64,000 nucleotides of DNA from Raphanus sativus (taxonomy: Eukaryota > Streptophyta > Magnoliopsida > Brassicales > Brassicaceae), in NCBI RefSeq assembly GCF_000801105.2, contig NC_079512.1:31947848-32011847 (forward strand). Direction: 5' to 3'. Shown here piece after piece: positions 40,833 to 54,045 of this stretch (positions are counted from its first letter, which is position 1; every line of letters begins with the position of its first letter). The translations under genes and the position numbers were made by a program. A model generated the notes under the pieces. The model did not search any database. It saw nothing but the letters and a program-made list of their open reading frames with translations, and was not told the origin of the DNA.

Positions 40833-41435
40833 ATGCTAGCTTTCTCAAAGATAGCTAGGTTCCCAGGGTTGCTTCAAACTCGAGCTACCGTATTCTTAAT
40901 CAGAAACTACCATAAACAACCTATCGAAGTTGTCTGGAAGAAACCAGAACACGGATGGACAAAGCTAAACTTTGATGGGTCAAGAAAACAAGGACAAGCC
41001 AGCATCGGAGGAATATTCAGGAACCACAAGGCTGAGTTCCTTCTCGGATACTCAGAACGCATAGGAGAGGCCACAAGCACCGTGGCAGAATTCGCAGCAC
41101 TCAAAAGAGGGCTAGAGCTGGTCCTAGAAAACGGATGGACTGATCTATGGCTCGAAGGAGACGCCAAGATCATTATGGATATCATCTCCAAGAGAGGGAA
41201 ATTGAGATGTCAAGAAGCAAAAAAGCATGCGAATTACATTAATGTGGTTATGCCTGGTCTTAGCAACTGCGTTCTGAGCCATGTTTACAGAGAAGGGAAT
41301 CGAGCGGCTGATAAATTGGCTAAGTTAGGACATCAGTTTCAGGATCCTAAAGTCTGGAGACTTCAGCCCCCAGACATAGTCCTACCGATTATGCATGAAG
41401 ATGCACAAGGTAAGATTGTTCTTAGAACAAAATGA
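40833..41435 (+). CDS. Small ribonuclease-H-like protein (RVT_3), possibly domesticated
   Basis: A single exon of 200 residues. After a basic, amphipathic N-terminus (MLAFSKIARFPGLLQTRATV) that looks like an organellar presequence, an RNase H-like fold begins. All four expected acidic residues are visible: Asp in NFDGS, Glu in AEFAALKRGLEL, Asp in LEGDAK and Asp in EGNRAADKLAKLG. This RVT_3 type occurs in plants both in LINE polyproteins and as free-standing cellular genes. No reverse transcriptase or poly(A)/TSD flanks are present, and the frame is intact with a gene-like start and stop, so a host gene is likelier than a fragment. It converges on JMJ28, 324 bp away. Substrate unknown. Confidence 0.75.
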   Translation: MLAFSKIARFPGLLQTRATVFLIRNYHKQPIEVVWKKPEHGWTKLNFDGSRKQGQASIGGIFRNHKAEFLLGYSERIGEATSTVAEFAALKRGLELVLENGWTDLWLEGDAKIIMDIISKRGKLRCQEAKKHANYINVVMPGLSNCVLSHVYREGNRAADKLAKLGHQFQDPKVWRLQPPDIVLPIMHEDAQGKIVLRTK

Positions 41436-41759
41436 TCCCAAAACGAGTAAATAAATTGTGTGTATATATCATCAGATTTTGTCAATAACAAGCTAACAAA
41501 TGTAAATAGTTATTCATTGTTGTAACATCAAGATATTTCAGACTTTTGTAACATGTAAATTGCAGTATATATCATTAGATCTTGTAGAAAGCAAGCTCAA
41601 ATGTGTAAATGTTTTAAGAAAAGGAATCAGTTGAATATCAATGCTTCTTTATTATTCAACACCCGGCAACAATCTAAATGACAAATGAATCCCCCCCCCT
41701 TTTGCTTTCTTGTTTGTTTATTTCTATATATTTTTAACATCCTGCTCAATGGTCAAGAA
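41436..41759. other. Convergent 3' intergenic spacer
   Basis: 324 bp between the RNase H gene and JMJ28 stops, presumably both 3' UTRs. A duplicated tatatatcat(c/t)agat motif occurs near 41464 and 41570. Confidence 0.5.
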
Positions 41760-44700
41760 TCAAGATTTGGTACCTCTAGTTCTAGTTATAAATCTCGATG
41801 CAGCGCTTGAATCTGAAGATGTCCGCTCCCGGATTTCCTTTATAGCTTCGCTGACTTTATGGATCGCCATTTTCTTCACCTGGATTAAGCAGAGCAATAC
41901 ATATACATAAGCATTACTCCATTTCTATTCGATCTTGTTTAAAACCAAGGGGAACTTACCTCAATCTTGTTTGCTTTCGTTTTGAGGCTCTGGGGAAGTT
42001 GATTAAGCTCGTCCACTCGTTTGATAGATTCAGTAACGTGCTCAGGTGAAAGAAAATTCAGGACCGCATTTACGCAAGACTAGCAAAATATGCAAAAGCT
42101 GTGTTAAAAGAGAGTACTAACTTTGTGATTATAAACAAGGCAAGAGCATGCTAAGTGCTAAAAATACCGTGTTCTTTCTATTTTGGTATGGACATCCAGC
42201 AGGGACGATGACTGCTTCCCCAACACATTGATCAAAACTCCATGGTTCAACGTCTGAAGAAACAGAATAAGCGGCATGAAAGTGAGTAAGTAATAACACA
42301 ATGGTAAGATAAAGAAAAATAGAAGAAATGAGGATGTGATACTTACCAAATTCTTCTTTAAGCCTTGCTTTGTGATACTCATCAAGGTAGTAACTCTGCT
42401 CAAGTAATGGATGACTTGCCTGCAACAATGATACATAAAAAATGAACGATTGTTATATTGTAGAAGTGTTTAAACAATCAACCCAAAAACTTACTTTTGT
42501 TTTGGTGGAATCCATGGATGCTAGCTCAAGATAATGGTTGTTCATATAGTCAAGAAGTTTAGAAACATCTTGCGTCCGGAATACATCCCATTGTGCACCA
42601 CAAGAGTTGCTTAGGCTTTCGTCTACACAGGAGTCATTGGAACTTTCTCTTTCCTCTACCTGAAACTCACTGCCTAAACAAAGTTGTGAAGATTCTGAGT
42701 CAGAACTAGAATAGTCGTCCGGCAGATCCATCTGAACATATGAAGCGTCATTCCTATCTAGTCTGTTTCCCCTACCAAATCTGCTCTCCTTGACCTTTCC
42801 TGGGGTTTTAGATCTTACTCTTCCGATTTTTCTCATTAGCTTTCTTATTCTGCAGATCTGTTTTGTGGAAACTTCTGTTTCTGTGACATGCAACAAGATA
42901 TCGACCTGCAGAGCAAATCAAAAGCTTGAGCAAAATACAACTAGATCTGAAATTTAAACAAAGAAAATGTACCTGACCTCAGTTTGCTATCAATGTAAAT
43001 CTTTAATGTGTAAAGCTAAGAATTGTGACGGAAAAAAGGGAAACCTCAGCCAGAAATGAAATGACTCAGAAAACTTACCGTGTCACAAGTTTCAAAACCT
43101 AACTTCTTCACATAATCAGGCTTTGCATCCTCACCACTCCTGTAGGAAATACTGAGGCATGGACCTAGCTTGGGTGTCTGGATACTGTCAGGTAGGTCGG
43201 CAGCCATATTTAGTAGACCACACCTCGGATCCATGTAATGAGGAAGTGGTAATACTCTCAGTATTTCAGCATAATGGTTTGGGAAATGTTCTTTAAACAG
43301 AGAAGATGAAAGCCATCCATCCAGCTTCAGTCTCTCTTGACAAGTATTAGTCTCAGCCTTTCCTCTCAAAGACCCAAGAAAAACTTGCTTTACCCCAACT
43401 TCTACCTGTCATTGAATAAGAATCATGCCACAAAAAGGGTATCAGAATCCATAAAGAGAAAGAGCAGAGTTAATATTTACAGAACATAAGTCACCAACCT
43501 CAAACCAATCCATGCAATCAGTTATATTGCCGATTTTTCTATTGCTGTTCCTAAGATAGCTACAGAACATGGCTACTGGATCCCAGTTAAGGGTTGAGCC
43601 TCCCTTTAACACACTACGAACTATAACAGGATGCCCTTTGCTCCAGTGTGTCTGAAAATGTTCGAGATTGTTTTGCTGAAAACCCATCACTGTGGGATAG
43701 TACAAAAAGTTACCAGTCACGTCATCACATCTCCTGGATGCTTCTTTCAAATGGCTGTCAGTACTATTAGCAGATTGCTTTTCTCTTCCAAGACAAAATG
43801 GGCATCCCAAGTATCTATCTAAGACTTCAGGCAACTCATAGCAACTGACTATTTCCTCTGCACTGGTCTCTAACTTTCTTGTCAGCTCCAGAGAGTATAA
43901 ACTTCTCAAGGAAAGGTTATTCCTGCGGCCTTTGACTTCTTTCAGCTTACAATCCGTTAGAGCTTCTTTTAGAGATTGATCCCAAGCATCAGATAAGGGT
44001 GGCTTACCAGATTCTATACCATTCGAGTATTTAACTAACCCAACCTTTCTGGACAAGCTCCCTTGACTCCTGTCTCCATCAGAACTCCGCCTAAGAACAG
44101 AGGAGCTGCAGGTGCAATTTTTTTGAGAATCCACAATGGCAGAGTCACAACTGTTTCAATTCGGACAGATATTAGTTGTAAGATAAAAGCTCACAGCAGA
44201 TAACATGATATGAAAACCTTAGCAGTAGAAGAGAACAAGGTAAAAGAGGGAGCACCAGGGTTGTTGATCATCAGAGGTTAATTCAGAGCTATGGAATTGC
44301 CGTTCATCTAGATTTCCCCCTATCAGAAAATCAAAAGATAGGAGTGAATTTAATTTAAAAGAACCGTCGGATCCAGAATAAGAGTCTAACTATCTACACA
44401 CCTTTCGTTTCTGTGCCATTTTCGACCTCTACATTGTCTTCTGAGTTGATTCCTTTCAATACTGGAAGAAGCATGCACACAGCATAGTGTAGATGCAAAA
44501 CCCTGTCAATATCATTCCTAACATTCCGAGAATTCTGAAAACAATGTTAAAGAAGTAAATATCTGCAGGAAGACGAAAAATAAGAATGCAAACTATTTAA
44601 AGGCTAAATAACACACTATCAGATAGTCAGACCTTACATTCAGTGACTCCAGACAGAGTGGCTAAGCAAGACTTGCACCTACATGATCCACAGCATACAG

Positions 44701-45927
44701 GGCATTTTTTCTCAACTTCTTCTTTTGATCCCTTGTTCCTAGTTCATTCCAAGCCACCACAATTCAATAAAATGACTGATTACAGAAAAGAGTATCTGGT
44801 AATACATCCAAACGTTTTACGCCACTTAATTGTGGAGTAAGTAGAGACGAAATCTAAACAAGCCGGGAAGTAAAATACTCTCTACGCAAATAAAGCCTCC
44901 CTGTATCCCCTAGGTTAACAAAACTTATGGAATCTAGTGGGGATTAACCTTACCCCTTAGTAGAACTATTCTCTAATGCAATTCTTATTCTAGATGCTGA
45001 TTCACAAACGCTAAAGAGACCATTCAGCAAAAACAAAAAGACCAAGGCTTTCTGTAAACAATACAAGTAAAGCAATCATGAAATGTACCTTTTCTCGATA
45101 CAATCAACGCAAAAGAAGTTTCGTTCACAACTCAGACAGCTAATCAAGTCCTCAGATCCTCTGGTTCCACACCAATGACACCTCTTCTTTGCATTAACCA
45201 ATTTACCCTTGAAAGGAACCGCCTTTACAGAAATCACACAAAACCCAAATAATAAGAATATATATATATATATGGATACACAAAGTGTAAAGCTTTCTGT
45301 TACCTGCATCTTCCGAAAAGGAAAACGGTCAATGTTCTTAGACCTGAATCTTCTACTAGTGATGGAGATAGCTTCTTGTCCTACTTTAACGTCACAAGGA
45401 GATGAGACATCGCTTGTAGTGGGAGAAGGTGGAGAGATAGACATAATGCCATTAGGTAGAACCTTCGTTAACTCTTCCCCAACAAAACCATTAAACCCTT
45501 TCTTCTTCTTCTTCTCCTTCTTCTTTGGTATCTTCTTTGGTATCTTCTTCTTGTTCTTCTTCTCAGCTTCTCTCTTCAACGCCAACCCTATCAAATCCAA
45601 CTGCATCTTCCTCACCGCTTCGTCATCATCAGCCTCCTCTGCTTCTCGCTTCCTCTTCTTCGATTCCCCCAATTCACTATCCCTAATAATCCCTCCTTCC
45701 TTTGAAGACGCCGATTCGTCTCCTTTACTTGATCTAGCGAGCTTCATCGTCGACGACGCAGCAGCAGCAGCAGCAGCAGCTTTCTCCCTGTCCCGCTTCA
45801 GAGTGAGCTGAGAGGTGTGAGTCTCGCAGAGCTTCTTCCCTTCCAAAGCCCGTCTCTTGCACCGCCATTGCTTCCCGTCTGAGCGGTTGCACCGGAACTC
45901 GTCAGGGATCGCCTCGTTCGCCGACAT
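41760..45927 (-). CDS. JMJ28: WRC/zinc-finger/JmjC protein B160 (JMJ28, AT4G21430)
   Basis: Twelve exons on the minus strand: 45304..45927, 45089..45222, 44633..44738, 44402..44534, 44256..44319, 43499..44150, 43079..43405, 42495..42905, 42347..42419, 42168..42253, 41960..42079, 41760..41879. Total 2850 nt, 949 residues. An N-terminal WRC motif (DEFRCNRSDGKQWRCKRRAL) and Lys-rich nuclear signals precede a RING-like Cys-rich region (CHWCGTRGSEDLISCLSCE) and a C-terminal JmjC region of the KDM3 type (WDVFRTQDVSKLLDY, EAVIVPAGCPYQ). JMJ28 acts in the nucleus on H3K9 methylation and flowering in Arabidopsis. By eye both iron-ligand histidines are replaced (Gly about 674, Tyr about 864), so direct demethylation is doubtful. 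A poly-Ala run from (gca)n follows the WRC motif. Confidence 0.92.
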
Positions 45928-47815
45928 TCTCGAATTACAGTAAAAAAATCTCTGAATTTCAGATGAGAAAGTTCTCCGGTGGAATCTCTCGTGATCGTGA
46001 GTTTAAGTGATCTGAAACCAGAGAGGACGGAGCTTTGTCGAGAGAGAGAGAGAGAGATAGACGGGAAAAAAAAAAAAGGAGGAGCCTTTATGAAGAGGGA
46101 AGCAAGTGGTAGTTTTGTGATTATGTGAAGAATGAGGGTCTTGTTTTCGTAACGTAATATCGCAAATATCCAGAAGATCTTCCGTTTCTATTTTGTTTTT
46201 TTTATTTTTTTTTTATTATAAATGAACGAATTATATGCTTCGGGATTATAGGAAATTTTACATATTTCATCTTTTTTACCTAGTTTTCTCTTAATCTTTA
46301 ATGGTTTCTAGTTTTACATATTTTTCAGTTGATTTCATATTGATTCAATTGGACAAAAATGTATCTTTAACATTATACTTATATATTGTAACAATATAAA
46401 GATGTACTTTTGTAGTTATCATGCTAATTATATGATTATTTAAATGTGAAGTAAAGATAACACAAGTTTCAAATGTATTACCATGTTCATGTTTCATAGA
46501 GTACCAGCTATATTATAATGAATTTTAAGATTGATAATTATTAACTTTGACCAAACAAGATATAATTATTTAAGATATATCATACAATACGTTATCACTT
46601 TAACAAAACAAATTATTTAAAAAAATCTATGTTTTCCAAAAAAAAAAAGTATTTTAAAAATGTTGTATAATGTAGATATATTTTTAGGTGCAAAATAACA
46701 AAATAATATTAAAATATTTTGTGTTACAAAAAAAAAAAATATTAAAATATTTTCAAATGTTAAAAAAAAATAAATATGAACTTTACTGTAAACAAAAACA
46801 AATTATACGATGGTTGTTTAATATTATATAAATTTTATATACTTGAATTATTAATCTATGTTTATATTGGAATTATTAACTTCGACTCCTACAACTTCTG
46901 ATTTCTAAGATACCGATTAGTTAGATTGTGGCTGTAGAAAAATTACAGAAGAATTTAGACTGTATAATTTTTTGATGTAGATGTATCTAATGTAGCTGTA
47001 GAAATTAAATAACAGAAATGATGAAAAGAAAATATTCCTACAGCAATATTTTTAAAAAGAAATAATTTCCTATATCCATATTGTTTTGTTTTAGAAAATA
47101 AATTTTTTACAACCATTTTTTTATTTTATCGACTTTGGCTTTAAAAACTATTTAAAATACGATTGGTAATTTAAGTGGTTGTAGATAGAAATTTAACCAA
47201 AAGCCACTAGTTATTATCCAATCAATCACCCCCAATATTATAGAACCTAAGGTTGTAGGACTAAAACACTATAACTAATCTGACTGGAAGTTTATGGTCA
47301 AGTGGTAAAATAAAGAGTTTAAGATGTATCACATTTCAGGTTTGATCTATTTTGTCATACGAATTTAAATCACATTTTTTGGTCACTCTACACGTATATA
47401 GACTACTGCTTTTCAATCTATTTGAATATCCATGACATGGTATATCTATGGACTACATTTCTCATCCGAAGGTTGTGTCATAAATTCGGGTTTAACCCTT
47501 TTTAGTCAGAAAAAATCAGTATAATTAAAAAAGTTTCCAACGTGTGAATTGATTTAATAATATAGGGCTTGTACTTCTGTTGTTGGGCTTTTAGTTCGAT
47601 TTTATAAACTTTACTAAGCCCGTTCCGAGTTGTTTGGCATCTTTAAATTATATAAGTGCTATATTCTTTTGTTCTACACAACACATCTCCTTTGTTGGCA
47701 TGGAAGCTTTTCTTATTGGGAAAGGGTCGATCTCTTTTTTTTCATAACACCAACATTGTAAATTTCCATTATTGTCAAATATTATACATGATATAGAGAT
47801 AATGATGTGTATTAT
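45928..47815. other. Intergenic, JMJ28 upstream, AT-rich
   Basis: No gene seen. The first 200 bp hold the JMJ28 leader, with a GA-rich run at about 46040-46060. The rest is AT-rich repeat-like sequence; a segment ending ccaatcaatcaccccc at about 47232 resembles the terminus of the element at 48211 and may be a partial copy. Confidence 0.4.
47270..47515 (+). mobile_element. Possible tRNA-derived SINE
   Basis: A box-A-like ggtcaagtggtaaaataaag (about 47298) is followed about 40 bp later by a box-B-like caggtttgatct. Flanks actataacta and agtataatta could be a decayed target-site duplication. Weak. Confidence 0.35.
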
Positions 47816-47825
47816 AGAGATAATG

Positions 47826-48056
47826 ATAGAATCTTAGGTTGTAGTTATCTAAACACAGAGTACTCTTGTGATAAGGACATCATCTCTTGTATATATTGTT
47901 GTACTCTATGATCAATACAACACACGCTTTTACATTCTATTATATGGTATCAGAGCAAGTCCAATCCTAACCTAATTTTATTTTGTCCATCTTCTTGCTC
48001 TACAAACCGCTACTACTTCTGCTCATATACTCGCACGCTTTTACATTCTATTATAC
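47826..48056 (+). mobile_element. Copia LTR fragment with primer-binding site
   Basis: TGGTATCAGAGC at 47945-47956 matches the initiator-Met tRNA primer site used by plant Copia elements. The sequence just before it (ttgtatatattgttgtactc, atcaatacaacacacg) looks like the R/U5 end of a Copia LTR. The motif cgcttttacattctattata recurs at about 48034-48053, so the element is a rearranged or truncated remnant. No polyprotein is present. Confidence 0.6.
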
Positions 48057-48210
48057 ATGAGGATAAACGTAGAAAATGTCACAGTGGATTTTTGGAATGT
48101 AATAACTTTTTTTACATCCTGATTGTTATTCATTTTAACCATTAAATACACAAAACCTAAAAAAATATAAAACCTTTCCAAAGTCAGAAGCAGACAAGGT
48201 AAACATTGTG

Positions 48211-48863
48211 GGTGATTGGTTGGACTTTATCTCCTTAATTTAGCTTTATTTATTTTTAAATCACCAAATTTTACCAATCATGTTGTAGCTTAAGTTTTAG
48301 TAGTTAAAATCTACATCAAGTTTCTATATTGTTTTAACAATCATGCTTTAGCTTTATTTTTAAAGCTACATCAAAAAAAGTTAAAGCAATTTTTTTTCTT
48401 ATGTGTTTTAAGTATAAAATCTAAAGCTCTCTTTTGTAGACGGTAGAATCTATAAAATAAGAAAAACTATCTATAATATAAAATAAATTAGATAATCATA
48501 ATTAAACCATCTTTAAATGTTTAATTTATTTTTCGTTGTTTTCTAAATTGATTAAAATATTTTAAATAACATCGTTATTATTTACATATCACATTTTAAA
48601 TAATAGTAAACTTTGATAATTTATAAAAAATTAATATAAATTCTTTAACTGATAAAAAATAATTATTTTATATGTACATTACATACTTCACATATTTTAT
48701 TTTAAAATGTCTACAGTTTATAACTTACAGCTACAACAAATTTGACTACAACAAAAATCTCTGCAAAAAATCTATAATAACAACTATACAACTACAACCA
48801 ATTTATCTACAGCTAAATTTGTACATCTAAATTTTTAAAACCACAGCCGAACCAATCATCACC
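48211..48863. mobile_element. Putative hAT-like MITE
   Basis: The ends ggtgattggttgg and ccgaaccaatcatcacc form an imperfect inverted repeat, and the arms share ctacaacaaatt / agctttatt-type motifs. The body of 653 bp has no coding frame. No clear target-site duplication was seen. Confidence 0.4.
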
Positions 48864-49085
48864 ATTATCATTCGGAACCAACATAAGACCAGAGACGAAG
48901 CTAGCACGGTTTTGATTGGGTGCAAAATAACTAATAAAAATAGTGTCGGGGCAATTGACCAAATTACCCAATTAACCGCTTACCACTTATTTATCCTATG
49001 CATAAAATAAAATATTTTAAATATAATAGGCGCACATGCACCCATAATAAACAGTATAGCGTCATCCATCCTTTTATAGGACACA

Positions 49086-49760
49086 TCTATACTATTAAAA
49101 CAAAATCTCTCATAGGATTCTGCCCTTAGTTTTTGAAGTTATTTACAAAGTTATGCCATTATTTTTATTATCTTTTAAAAATGAATCTCGGCCACATTAA
49201 TTGCGCCAATCATAATCAAGTGTTTTAAATGCAATTTAATGTAATTTAGGGCCAAACATATTTCAGCATATTTCGGCAATAAAGATGAGAGATTTTCAAA
49301 CCCATTTTGATTTTAGATAGCCACTAAGATTTACCATAAACAATTAGAGAGAAACAACTGAAAGTCTAATACGTGGGCAACTTTATATTATTTCATCAAT
49401 TGAAGAAAGTATACATTCTTATAATAGAATTAAATAAATATCCACTCATTTTAAAATTCATAAAACTTACATTTAGCGTTATTAATTATAAAATTAATTA
49501 TAAAAAGAGTTATTAATAATAAAAAAATTGGCAAATATCATTGGTAGATTTTTGTATAAAATAATTTTTATTATAAAACCAAATAATAAGAAAACATTAA
49601 TACTTTAATAGCATTGTATTAGTTTCAACAACAACACATATAAAAACACATTATAATATTTTTTTCTTTACAAAAATTTATATGTAAAAATAAATATGTT
49701 ATAAAATATAATATTCAGAAGAAACAATCCTGCGCTTTGAAAGCACGGATCAAAATTTAG
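49086..49760 (+). mobile_element. Non-autonomous Helitron, 675 bp
   Basis: It starts TCTATACTATTAAAACAAAA after an A and ends ATCAAAATTTAG before a T, with a decayed hairpin (tgcgctttgaaagcacg) just before the end. These are Helitron termini with the terminal CTAG changed to TTAG. No coding capacity. Confidence 0.72.
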
Positions 49761-51899
49761 TAACCTAACTTAAAAGAAAAAAAAGATAGCTAAGTACTTT
49801 CGTAACAGAACAATATTTTTCTCTTATATTGAGTATTTTTCAATGTAAGAGAAAAGTTACAACTAATTTTTCCATAGATATTTAATTTAACAACTTCCGC
49901 TACATTATACATATATTTCATCTTCAATAACTAGAAGATTACACAAGTTAAAACGCATGCTAATCTCCGGAATTTAGAATTACTCTGGCAGTTCACATTG
50001 TAAAATGAAAAAGATGTGTACTATACCGGGAGTTAAACTTGGTCCTAAATCATCATAATAATTCACCGTTATCAAAACCGAATCCATAATTTATGAGACT
50101 ACAAAAAAATTTAGATTAATTTTAATAAATTTTCCTATAACTTGAAAATCATGCATCCTATGTGAGGTATCAAACTAAATTCACATCGAATAATTAGATG
50201 ATAAGAAGTGTCTAATATATAAAGAGAAATTTAACTCTAATTAGTATGAGACATTTTGAGAAAGAAACCAAAAATAAATTCATGTAAATCAGCCTATTAA
50301 GTCGAAAGTTGACAATATAATACTAATCAGATAATATATAATTAGATATAGACTTACATATGATAGCGATTAAAAAAATCCAGGATCAAAACGAGTGTTT
50401 ATCCGGTTGTATACATCTTAATCAGGTGTATTAACGTCGTTTTCGACTATCAGTTGTTCGCGAGAACAATCGCCATGGGAACAAAAATGAAGCTTCTCTT
50501 CGGGTCTCTTCATTTCGCTGAGCTTGACTCGCCCCAAGATGGCTTTATCTTTAGATGTTTTGTGCTGTTTATTAGCTCTGTTCTTCCGTCGAGCTTCCGG
50601 AATATTCTGCTTCAGTTGTTAACTTTGTTGCTCTTTGAGCGTTTTAATATAAATTATGTCCGTGACAACAAAAAAAATACACCATTACTTGTTAGTTCCT
50701 ATAATAGTTACATTAATGCAATAGATAGTTTGACAAACTCAAAGTCACATTGCTTCAAAATCAAGTATGAAACACACAGTAGTGCTACGCTATGCGTGCA
50801 AAAGAAACAATTTTTACTTTAGAGGTGCTAATCTTAACTTTTGAAATTGACTTTATCCGGATTTTTTTCCCTATGGACGGCTGGGACTTTATGTCCATGT
50901 GTGACTAAATTGGTCTATAAACTTATGATAGAAGAATTAAATTATTGTTTCCTTTCTAGAGATTTTAAAATTGAGCTTCTGTTGTTTTGCTTTTCTTACA
51001 AGAACACCATTTTCAAAAATTTGATTAATATTATACTATGGGCCAACCATCATTGGATAATGCTACTTTTTATTTGACTTTAAAGATCTATGTTCAGGGT
51101 TCGATTACAGAAGAAAGACAAGCATTAGTCTCGCAGTTCTCAATCCGGTAGCACAAACGGATATGTTAGCTGTTCTTACACATATCGATAGGTTTTCAAG
51201 TATATCTATATGCTTATATGCAATAAACTTGATTACAATTTAACTTAGCTTTTGGTAAATGCTAAATTAAATATTCTTAACTCTTTAATTAAAATCAATA
51301 ATTTAAATTTTGTACGATGTTATTGTTTATTGATACAATGTCGTCCAAATATATTTAGTTTTATATATCAGCATTGCCACTCTCTAGCTAGTATATAATC
51401 AGTAATATTTCATTGTTTAAATGTCTCATAATTTGTTTCATTTATAATTTGTTTCAATTACTATGATTTTTTTCTTCTTTGTATGATTAGTGTGGAAAAA
51501 GTGGACAACTCATATTGATGTATGAATGACGTATGGAATACGTGGCCATCGACCATTACAATGACATGTGATTATAGAAGCTTCTTGTCGTACGGTGGAC
51601 AATTGTGAACTATCAAAGTCCAGTAAGTCTACTTTGTGGTGACAATAGTTTAATTGTTCGCACTTAATACATAGATAGCTTTGGGAAAATTCTTTGACTA
51701 GTGAATCATGTAATGAAATATCACAAATTAGACCATATGGATGATTCTTATCACAGATTTCAAAACCGGCTTATATCTTTGATTAGATTAAAACTGGGCC
51801 CGTACAAGTAATCTACACTGACCGAAATTTTCAAATTGTTAACCATTTAGTGGAGAATTGGTGAATACCAAAAAAGCAAAAATGATGAAATTAGTTGTC

Positions 51900-51946
<47 letters not shown>

Positions 51947-52164
51947 TAATTAGTATATTTTTGACCAAACCAGAATGGTAATATATATAGGAAACGTACT
52001 AGGTAAACATTCTAACCAAATTGTTGTACTTAATTTGGTTTTGTGTGTTTGTCGAGGTTTGCTATCGATTTCAACTAATTTTTCTCATTTATTTTAAGAA
52101 TAATTGAGTACTAATATTTTGCATTGGTCGTCAACATGATCTAATACGAAACACATAACTTTAT
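49761..52164. other. Gene-poor AT-rich interval
   Basis: No supported gene. A 122-codon frame at 50454-50822 starts in slightly less AT-rich sequence (about 50440-50640), which could be a gene fragment, but I recognise nothing in it. Confidence 0.4.
51902..51943. repeat. (TA)n microsatellite
   Basis: An uninterrupted run of about 20 TA units. Confidence 0.95.
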
Positions 52165-52373
52165 AAACATAATTGATAACCAAGTTGTCTTGGTCTAGTG
52201 ATAAAAGAGCTCTGGCTGGAATTTCCACTCTGGGTTCGATTTCACTTGGCCACCGGGGCTAGCATTAAATCGCAAGAATACGTGGATTGCCGTCGGCTTC
52301 AAGAAGATTAGTCTTGGACCTAGAAAGCCTTTGGATCACCCCCGGTTAATCAAAAAAAAACATAATTGATAAC
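52165..52373 (+). mobile_element. tRNA-derived SINE with target-site duplication
   Basis: The 16-bp direct repeats aaacataattgataac (52165-52180 and 52358-52373) bracket a body of about 177 bp ending in an A run. The body has a box-A-like ttggtctagtgataaaagag and a box-B-like gggttcgatttc, spaced as in tRNA-derived SINEs (Pol III promoters). Confidence 0.85.
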
Positions 52374-53993
52374 TTTGAGTGGGTGTGTTTTTGCTTAAAG
52401 GCTTTCAAAATAATAACTCGAGTGTTACTCCAAGTCTCCAATTATCTAGAAAACTTAGTAGAAATAATTAGATATTGAATTTTGGAGGATATTAATTTAG
52501 GTCAACTCTATTCATGAACCTTCAAATTTGACCACAAGTTTTTGCTTTCATGATCAAAGTGGCTACATATAAACACAACACGAATTGTATACGAGAAAAA
52601 CACGTTTGTTGTTTTGTCATGAACATGGAGACACACAAACACGAAAACAAACGGGAGCATGTAAAACAAAGTTCACCTTTTCGTTGTGGGTCTGAAATTC
52701 ATTTTGGCAACCGCCCAAATGTGTATACAAATTATTGGTAAACTTTATCTGAAGTCAATAGATTACATTTTGTTTAAATTTGAACTTTTTTTACGACAAA
52801 TGGTGTCTTTTGGGATGTCAAGCATAGCAACACAACAAAAAGTTAACATTAAGTTTAAGAATTCGGTTATAGTTTAACAATGTTCTTATTTGTTGCGATT
52901 TAAATATTTTGCAGACAATATAAAAGTTTTTAATATCGGGTTTATATAAGCAAATCTACTCTTTGTGTTTATCTTATAAATTATTGGTAAGATATTTCCT
53001 TAACACGCAACTTTTAGATCAATTATGTAAAACTCTAGCGCACACAAAAAATGAGTTTACCTTATACTAACCCCTATAAAGTGATAAAAAACCCATTACG
53101 TACATGTAGAACTTTAGCAAAAAAAAAAAAAAAAAAAAAACCAAAACCCATTACGGTCTCTAGAAGAAGGATGGAGCCGCCAAAAAAAAAGTCATCGTCC
53201 AATAAATATTTGACAGAGATAAATGTATACCTTTTTGGATGGTCCATTGAAAAACTATACTTATGAGAAAGAAAAGAAATGCTACTAACGTATCCAAGTC
53301 ATAGCATTTATTCAGTTACAAGTATTTATGTTATTAAAAATGTTAATTTTATTATATTTTTAAGAAAAATACAGACAAACCTAACTGTTTATGTCCAATC
53401 CAGCAGTCAAAAAATAACAGCTCATCCAAATAGCGGGACCCACCAATCTATTATTGAGTTCCACGTGTTGCTGGTCTTAAATGGTGTTTGATACCTACGC
53501 GTGTAAAGTGATTACAACTCCAATAAAAAGAAAAAAAAGGAAAACTACGCCGTGATTTCAATAATAAGGAGGCTTTCTTTTCTTTTTCGTGGTTACTTTT
53601 TGCCTTAATTACATGCAAAGCCATCGACGTTGCTGGACATGTGTCTTTGATCCATTAGATACTCCCATGAAACAACAGTTATGTGACTTATTATGTCTCC
53701 TTTAACTTCTGCACGTAAAGGTAAAGAACACCTTTACGCACGTGAACTGCACACGCCGGTTACTCCCGCCTGTTCCGGGTTTAACTAATGGGTCTCTCTT
53801 TTCCTTGTATAGCCAGCTTCTATAGTGATATTTGTGTCTCTACGGAAAGAAGTAACATATCACTCAGTTCTTGATCATGAAAGCTCCACTCTAACTCTCT
53901 GTAAAGAGTTGGAACACGTCCAGTGGATCGCTGGCAATAAAAGAGGTATTTCATAAATTAACTTTTAGGTACTATGTAAACTCAAATTTTACA

Positions 53994-54045
<52 letters not shown>

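Noticed and set aside
50454..50822. 122-codon frame as a gene
   Set aside because: No recognisable domain, AT-rich second half, no neighbouring exons or promoter-like context.
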